Assembly: GCF_004153545.1 (NCBI RefSeq)
Contig: NZ_SDVA01000007.1
Span: 1-64,000 of the forward strand
Reading direction: 5' to 3'
DNA: 64,000 bases
Origin: Serinicoccus sediminis
GTDB taxonomy: Bacteria > Actinomycetota > Actinomycetes > Actinomycetales > Dermatophilaceae
Part shown: in pieces, positions 59,862 to 64,000 of the stretch
Layout of the letters: each line of letters begins with the position of its first letter
Numbering within the stretch: the first letter of the stretch is position 1
Notes under the pieces: model-generated
Databases searched by the model: none
Seen by the model: the letters and a program-made list of their open reading frames with translations, nothing else
What the model was told of the DNA's origin: nothing
Position numbers and translations under genes: made by a program

Positions 59862-61190
59862 GTGCGAGTCTTCTGGGCGCACCCGGCCCGCTCGGTGACC
59901 CTCGGTTTCGTCATCGTCGTGCTCGCCGGGACGACGCTGCTCATGCTCCCCGTCTCGCGTGGACCGGGAGCCGAGGCCGACCTCATGGTCGCCGCCTTCA
60001 CCACCGTGTCGGCCACCTGCGTGACCGGCCTCATCACCGTCGACACCGCCAGCTACTGGTCGCCCTTCGGCCAGACCGTCCTGCTGCTGCTCATCCAGAT
60101 CGGCGGCTTCGGGGTGATGACGCTGGCCACCCTCATCGCCCTGGTCGTCCGGGGCAAGCTGCGGCTGAGCACGTCCCTGGCGGCCCAGGTGGACACCCGC
60201 AGCCGCTCCCTCGGGGACGTCCGCGGGATCCTGCGCCGCATGCTGCAGCTCATGCTGGCCATCGAGGCGGTGACCTGGCTGATGCTCACGCTGCGCTTCC
60301 ACCTGGGGTACGGCTACGACTGGCCCACCGCGCTGTGGCACGGGCTCTTCCACGCCGTCTCCGCCTTCAACAACGCCGGCTTCGCGCTGTACCAGGACAG
60401 CCTCATGGGTTTCGTGGGCGACCTGTGGATCATCGGCCCCGTCTGCCTGGCGCTGGTGCTCGGCGGCCTGGGCTTCCCCGTGCTGCGCGAGCTGCTCCGC
60501 GGCCGCAGGCCGGGGACCTGGACCATCCACACGCGGCTCACCGTGTGGGGCTCGCTCACGCTGATGGTCCTGGGGGTGGCCACGTTCTGGGTGTTCGAGG
60601 CCCAGCCCGGGGGCACGATCGCGGACCTCTCGCCGGGCGGGCAGCTGGTGGGGGCGCTCGGGGGAGGGCTGTTCCCGCGGACCGCCGGCTTCAACTCGGT
60701 CGACTACGGGATGATCACGGACGAGACCGAGGCGATCACCATGGCGCTGATGTTCGTCGGTGGCGGGAGCGCGGGGACGGCGGGCGGCATCAAGGTCACC
60801 ACCTTCCTGCTGCTGGCCGCGGTCATCTGGTCCGAGGTGCGCGGCGAGCCCGAGGTCGTCATCGGGCGCCGCCGGGTCGGGATGCCGGTCGTGCGGCAGG
60901 CGCTGTCGGTCGCCCTGCTCGCGGTGGGCCTCGTCATCACCAGCACCATCACCCTGATGATCCTCACCGACCTCCCCCCGCTCGACCTCGGCTTCGAGGT
61001 CGTCTCGGCCTTCGCGACGGTGGGGCTGTCCACCGGCATCACCGCCAGCCTGCCCCCCTCGGCCCAGCTCGTCCTCATGGTCCTGATGTTCCTCGGCCGG
61101 CTCGGGCCGATCACGGTGGCCGCCGCCCTGGCGCTCAACACCCGCCACCGCCACTACCGACTCCCGGAGGAGAGACCCATTGTTGGCTAG
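59862..61190 (+). CDS. ktrB: KtrB-type K+ transporter subunit
   Basis: 442 residues, eight membrane helices with four pore loops whose filter Gly residues are visible: ATCVTGLI, FNNAGFAL, PRTAGFNS and FATVGLSTG. GGGSAGTAGGIKVTTF is the conserved helix before the last pore. Belongs to TrkH/KtrB. GTG start; no ribosome-binding site seen. Overlaps ktrA by 11 bases. Confidence 0.92.
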   Translation: MRVFWAHPARSVTLGFVIVVLAGTTLLMLPVSRGPGAEADLMVAAFTTVSATCVTGLITVDTASYWSPFGQTVLLLLIQIGGFGVMTLATLIALVVRGKLRLSTSLAAQVDTRSRSLGDVRGILRRMLQLMLAIEAVTWLMLTLRFHLGYGYDWPTALWHGLFHAVSAFNNAGFALYQDSLMGFVGDLWIIGPVCLALVLGGLGFPVLRELLRGRRPGTWTIHTRLTVWGSLTLMVLGVATFWVFEAQPGGTIADLSPGGQLVGALGGGLFPRTAGFNSVDYGMITDETEAITMALMFVGGGSAGTAGGIKVTTFLLLAAVIWSEVRGEPEVVIGRRRVGMPVVRQALSVALLAVGLVITSTITLMILTDLPPLDLGFEVVSAFATVGLSTGITASLPPSAQLVLMVLMFLGRLGPITVAAALALNTRHRHYRLPEERPIVG

Positions 61191-61896
61191 GAGAAGGCGG
61201 CCCGCGGACAGCGGCGCCTACACGGTGCTCGTCGTCGGCCTCGGCCGGTTCGGGACGGCGGTCTGCGAGTCGCTGGTCCGGCAGGGCGTCGAGGTCATGG
61301 CGATCGACACCGACGAGCGGCGCGTGCAGAAGTACGCCGACGACCTCACGCACACGGTGGTCGCCGACGCCACCGACGGGGAGGCCATGCGCCAGCTCGG
61401 CATCGGCTCGGTCAGCCGCGCGGTCGTCGCGATCGGGTCCGACATCGAGGCCAGCGTGCTGTCGGTCATCACCCTGCACGAGGCGGGGGTGGAGCGCATC
61501 TACGCCAAGGCGATCACCCGCAAGCACGGCAAGATCCTGGCCAGCATCGGTGCGCACCACGTCATCTACCCCGAGTACGTCATGGGACAGCGGGTGGCCC
61601 ACATGGTGACCGACGGGGTGGCGGACTACCTCGAGTTCGACGACCAGTTCGCCATCGCCCGCTGCACCGCCCCGGCGGAGACGTGGGGACGGACCCTCGC
61701 GGACAGCGGGGTCCGCACCCGCCACACGATCACCGTCGTCGGGCGCAAACGGCAGGGCGAGGAGTTCACGTATGCCGTGCCCGAGACCGTGGTCGAGGAG
61801 GGTGACGAGCTGGTCGTCTCGGGTCGGATCAGCGACGTGGAGCGCTTCATCGCCCTGCCGCGGACCCCGCACCGCCGCTCGGTGCTCGAGCGCTGA
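61180..61896 (+). CDS. ktrA: KtrA/TrkA-type K+ regulatory subunit
   Basis: 238 residues. RCK domain with VLVVGLGRFGTAV (GxGxxG NAD-binding) and DTDERRVQKYADDLTHTVVADATD, then a TrkA-C domain. Gates KtrB with NAD/ATP. Start is TTG 61180, chosen because GGAGGAG lies seven bases upstream within the ktrB end; TTG starts are rare here. Confidence 0.92.
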   Translation: MLARRRRPADSGAYTVLVVGLGRFGTAVCESLVRQGVEVMAIDTDERRVQKYADDLTHTVVADATDGEAMRQLGIGSVSRAVVAIGSDIEASVLSVITLHEAGVERIYAKAITRKHGKILASIGAHHVIYPEYVMGQRVAHMVTDGVADYLEFDDQFAIARCTAPAETWGRTLADSGVRTRHTITVVGRKRQGEEFTYAVPETVVEEGDELVVSGRISDVERFIALPRTPHRRSVLER

Positions 61897-61903
61897 CGCC
61901 GGG

Positions 61904-63154
61904 TCAGACCTGCAGGCGGTCCACGACGAGGGCCCGTGGGGAGTCCGCCACCGTCGTCAGCACGAGGACGACCTCCTCGGAGCCGCGGGCCCGGCGCGGC
62001 AGCCGCAGCTCCCGGCGGAACGCGTCGGGGTCGACCCGCACCCCCCGCTTCTTCAGGGTGACCGGGCCGGCCGGCTGGTGGTGCTGCCGCAGCCAGGACC
62101 GCACCGTCGTGGCGCGCAGCGGGAGCACCTCGCGCACGGCATACCACCGCAGCGCGGGGTGGGGGACGGGCGCCCCGGCGGTGAGGTAGCCGGTCCCGGG
62201 CGCCGTCTCGCGACCGTCGACCACGCTCGCGAGGGAGCCGGTGAGGCCGGCCGCGGACACGGCGTCGTCGACCTCGGCCAGGTGGCCCTCCAGGTCCTCC
62301 ACCCGGGGCAGGGGCGCGGTGGGGTCGAGGTCGGTGACCTCGTGCCAGGTGACGCTCCCGTCCGGCCCACCGTCGCTGCGGCCCACGACCGCGCGGCGGC
62401 CAGGTGGTCCGGCGCCCCACCACAGGGCGCACTCCAGCAGGTCCCCGTCCAGCGACACCCACTCCGCGCCCGCGCCGGACGGGACGTCGGCGGGGTCGAA
62501 GGACGGGCCGAGCTTGGCGACGGTCGCACGGGCGCGTGCGGCGACGTCCCGGACCTGCTCGAAGGAGGGGGAGAGCTGGTCGAGCCCCCGCACCCGGCGG
62601 GTCCGGCCGTGGACGTCGGCGACCCCGGGGGTGCGTCGGGCCGGGTCGAGGAACGCGCCGTCGTCCGGCCCGACAGGCAGCGCGAGCGCGTCACCGGTGA
62701 CCACCCGCGCGTCCGGCCACGGGGCGAGGTTGGCCCGGGCGGCGGCCGCCACCACGGCGTCCCTCTCCACCGCCGTCACCGCGAGCCCGGCCCGGGCGAA
62801 GGCCATGGCGTCGAGCCCGAGCCCGCACCCGAGGTCCAGCACGTGGCGTACCCCGGCGCGCACCATGAGCTGAGCCCGCCGGGCCGCCACCTGCGGGCGG
62901 GTGGCCTGCTCCAGGCCGTCCTGGGTCAGCAGCAGGTCGTCGACCCCGCTCCCCAGCCGGGCCCGCCCGCTGGTCCGCAGCCGGGACTGCGTCAGTGCGG
63001 CGGACACCAGCTCGGGGTCGTGCCCCTCCGCCCGGAGCCGGGCCAGCAGCGGCAGGGTCGAACCCTCGTCGTAGGGCGGGAGGTGGGCCAGCAACCGGGC
63101 CCCCGGCCCGTCTCCCAGACGGCGCAGGAGGTCGGCTGCGGGATCGGCGCTCAC
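61904..63154 (-). CDS. THUMP-like class I methyltransferase
   Basis: 416 residues. N-terminal helical part, then LDLGCGLGLDAMAFARAGLAV (motif I), GDALALPV, DPARRTPG, and a C-terminal THUMP-like domain (VRSWLRQHHQPAGPVTLKKRGV). Probably acts on RNA; substrate not known. GTG 63154 is fixed by a -10 CACAAT (63166-63161, minus strand) six bases upstream; an upstream open frame of 280 codons is unsupported. Confidence 0.87.
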   Translation of the reverse strand: MSADPAADLLRRLGDGPGARLLAHLPPYDEGSTLPLLARLRAEGHDPELVSAALTQSRLRTSGRARLGSGVDDLLLTQDGLEQATRPQVAARRAQLMVRAGVRHVLDLGCGLGLDAMAFARAGLAVTAVERDAVVAAAARANLAPWPDARVVTGDALALPVGPDDGAFLDPARRTPGVADVHGRTRRVRGLDQLSPSFEQVRDVAARARATVAKLGPSFDPADVPSGAGAEWVSLDGDLLECALWWGAGPPGRRAVVGRSDGGPDGSVTWHEVTDLDPTAPLPRVEDLEGHLAEVDDAVSAAGLTGSLASVVDGRETAPGTGYLTAGAPVPHPALRWYAVREVLPLRATTVRSWLRQHHQPAGPVTLKKRGVRVDPDAFRRELRLPRRARGSEEVVLVLTTVADSPRALVVDRLQV

Positions 63155-63184
63155 CCCCTCATTGTGCGGCAGTAGATTGGGGCC

Positions 63185-64000
63185 ATGCCCCGAGTGTTCA
63201 GCCGTAAGGTCAACCGTCTGCTGCGCCGGGGCCGGCGGGTGGCGCTCGCCACCGCCGGTGCCGCCGTGGCCGGCCAGCTGACGCTCGCCGCCGGGGTGGT
63301 GGCGGTGGACGCGGTCCGCAAGCGGCGCGACCACGTCGACCGGGACGCCCCGGTCCAGGAGCCGGTCAGCACCACGGTGGAGGAGTCGCGCCTGACGACG
63401 TACACCTACGGCCAGTACCTCTACGACGACATGATCGCGGCCATCGACGCGGCCGAGGACTTCGTCTACCTGGCGTCCTACATCTGGAAGGCCGACGACA
63501 CGGGCCGCGCTTTCAAGGACGCCGTCGTCCGGGCCGCCGACCGTGGGGTCCTCGTCTGCCTCGTCTTCGACGGGTTCGCCAACCTCGTGGTGCCCAGGGA
63601 CTTCCTGCGCTTCCCCGACGGCGTGCACATGCTGCGCTTCCCGGTGATGCGCACGGCGCTGCCCCTCGTCGACATCCGGGCCTCCGGCCGCGACCACCGC
63701 AAGATCCTCGTCGTGGACGGTCGTGTCGGTTTCGTCGGCGGCTACAACATCGGCTCCCTCTACGCCACGAGCTGGAGGGACACCCACGTGCGGGTGGAGG
63801 GCAAGAGCGTCTGGGAGCTGCAGAACTCCTTCGTCGACTTCTGGAACCGGCACAAGGGCAGGCGCCGCCCGCAGCTCCTCGACAGCGGCACGGTGGAGTG
63901 GAACACGAGCATCCGGGCCGCGCGCAACGAGCCCAGCCGGGTGATCTACCCGGTGCGGGCCCTGTACCTCGAGGCGATCGACCGAGCGGTGCACCGCATC
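63185..64000 (+). CDS. Phospholipase D/cardiolipin synthase-like, 5' part
   Basis: First 272 codons; runs off the window. One transmembrane segment at about 20-40, then a PLD domain with the first HKD motif in DHRKILVVDGRVGFVGGYN and a TTYTYGQYLYDDMIAAIDAAEDFVYL start. Likely a cardiolipin synthase or phosphatidyltransferase. -10 TAGATT (63173-63178) six bases before the ATG shows leaderless transcription. The second HKD motif is beyond the end. Confidence 0.88.
   Translation, partial: MPRVFSRKVNRLLRRGRRVALATAGAAVAGQLTLAAGVVAVDAVRKRRDHVDRDAPVQEPVSTTVEESRLTTYTYGQYLYDDMIAAIDAAEDFVYLASYIWKADDTGRAFKDAVVRAADRGVLVCLVFDGFANLVVPRDFLRFPDGVHMLRFPVMRTALPLVDIRASGRDHRKILVVDGRVGFVGGYNIGSLYATSWRDTHVRVEGKSVWELQNSFVDFWNRHKGRRRPQLLDSGTVEWNTSIRAARNEPSRVIYPVRALYLEAIDRAVHRI

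Overview
This is about 64 kb of a very G+C-rich (roughly three-quarters G+C by eye) actinobacterial chromosome. Markers are WhiB7, SigE and SigH-type ECF sigma factors, the AdnAB end-resection nuclease, UvrD2 with a tetracysteine and HRDC, UPF0182, DUF3107, PPA1309, bL37 and a nickel superoxide dismutase. Gene content and local order match long stretches of the Mycobacterium tuberculosis map (Rv1205-Rv1234, Rv3193-Rv3211, Rv3221A-Rv3228 blocks). Other traits (Ni-SOD, KtrAB, compact leaderless genes) suggest a member of Micrococcales, perhaps near Intrasporangiaceae/Ornithinimicrobiaceae. That family guess is inference. No insertion sequence, prophage, CRISPR array or integron was seen; this looks like ordinary core chromosome.

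Layout. 0-6 kb: 3' end of citrate synthase, a secreted lysozyme-fold-like protein, a LOG-family protein, DivIVA-domain protein/tag/PIG-V-like mannosyltransferase in a stop-start-coupled row, then a crotonase and PaaX-type regulator. 6-13 kb: envelope-stress block (DUF3117, O-methyltransferase, sigE-htrA-tatB, mrp, DUF1003, MgtE-N/CBS protein, YflT-like protein) with no anti-sigma gene between sigE and htrA. 13-20 kb: aminopeptidase P, ThrE-type exporter, lipoprotein, PHP phosphoesterase, DEAD-box helicase, GlsB, DUF3107. 20-33 kb: TetR, adnA-adnB, an APH-fold protein lacking catalytic residues, nudC-uvrD2 and whiB7 with a complete-looking autoregulated promoter/uORF/attenuator leader. 33-41 kb: ThiF-like protein, zincin-like protein, moaE, PDZ-Lon protease, PPA1309, UPF0182. 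41-47 kb: initiator tRNA, paired M16 proteins, aroA-rsgA-IMPase operon. 47-53 kb: DUF998, two glycosyltransferases, HMCES/YedK, alanine-type aminotransferase. 53-57 kb: sigH-anti-sigma pair, bL37, a small regulatory island with a 28-residue ORF, and two membrane HD-domain proteins. 57-64 kb: sodN, tsaB-rimI-tsaD, ktrB-ktrA, a THUMP-like methyltransferase and the start of a phospholipase D/cardiolipin synthase.

Themes. Several genes serve oxidative, envelope or antibiotic stress and DNA repair (sigE/htrA, sigH/anti-sigma, whiB7, sodN, AdnAB, UvrD2, Tag, HMCES). Two window-wide signals stand out. At least 18 genes have a TANNNT-like -10 hexamer ending only 5-8 bases before the start codon, implying leaderless mRNAs, and this decides several starts. 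The word GTATGCC/GGCATAC occurs 26 times, in several reading frames and outside genes, and accounts for many of the rare TAT and ATA codons.
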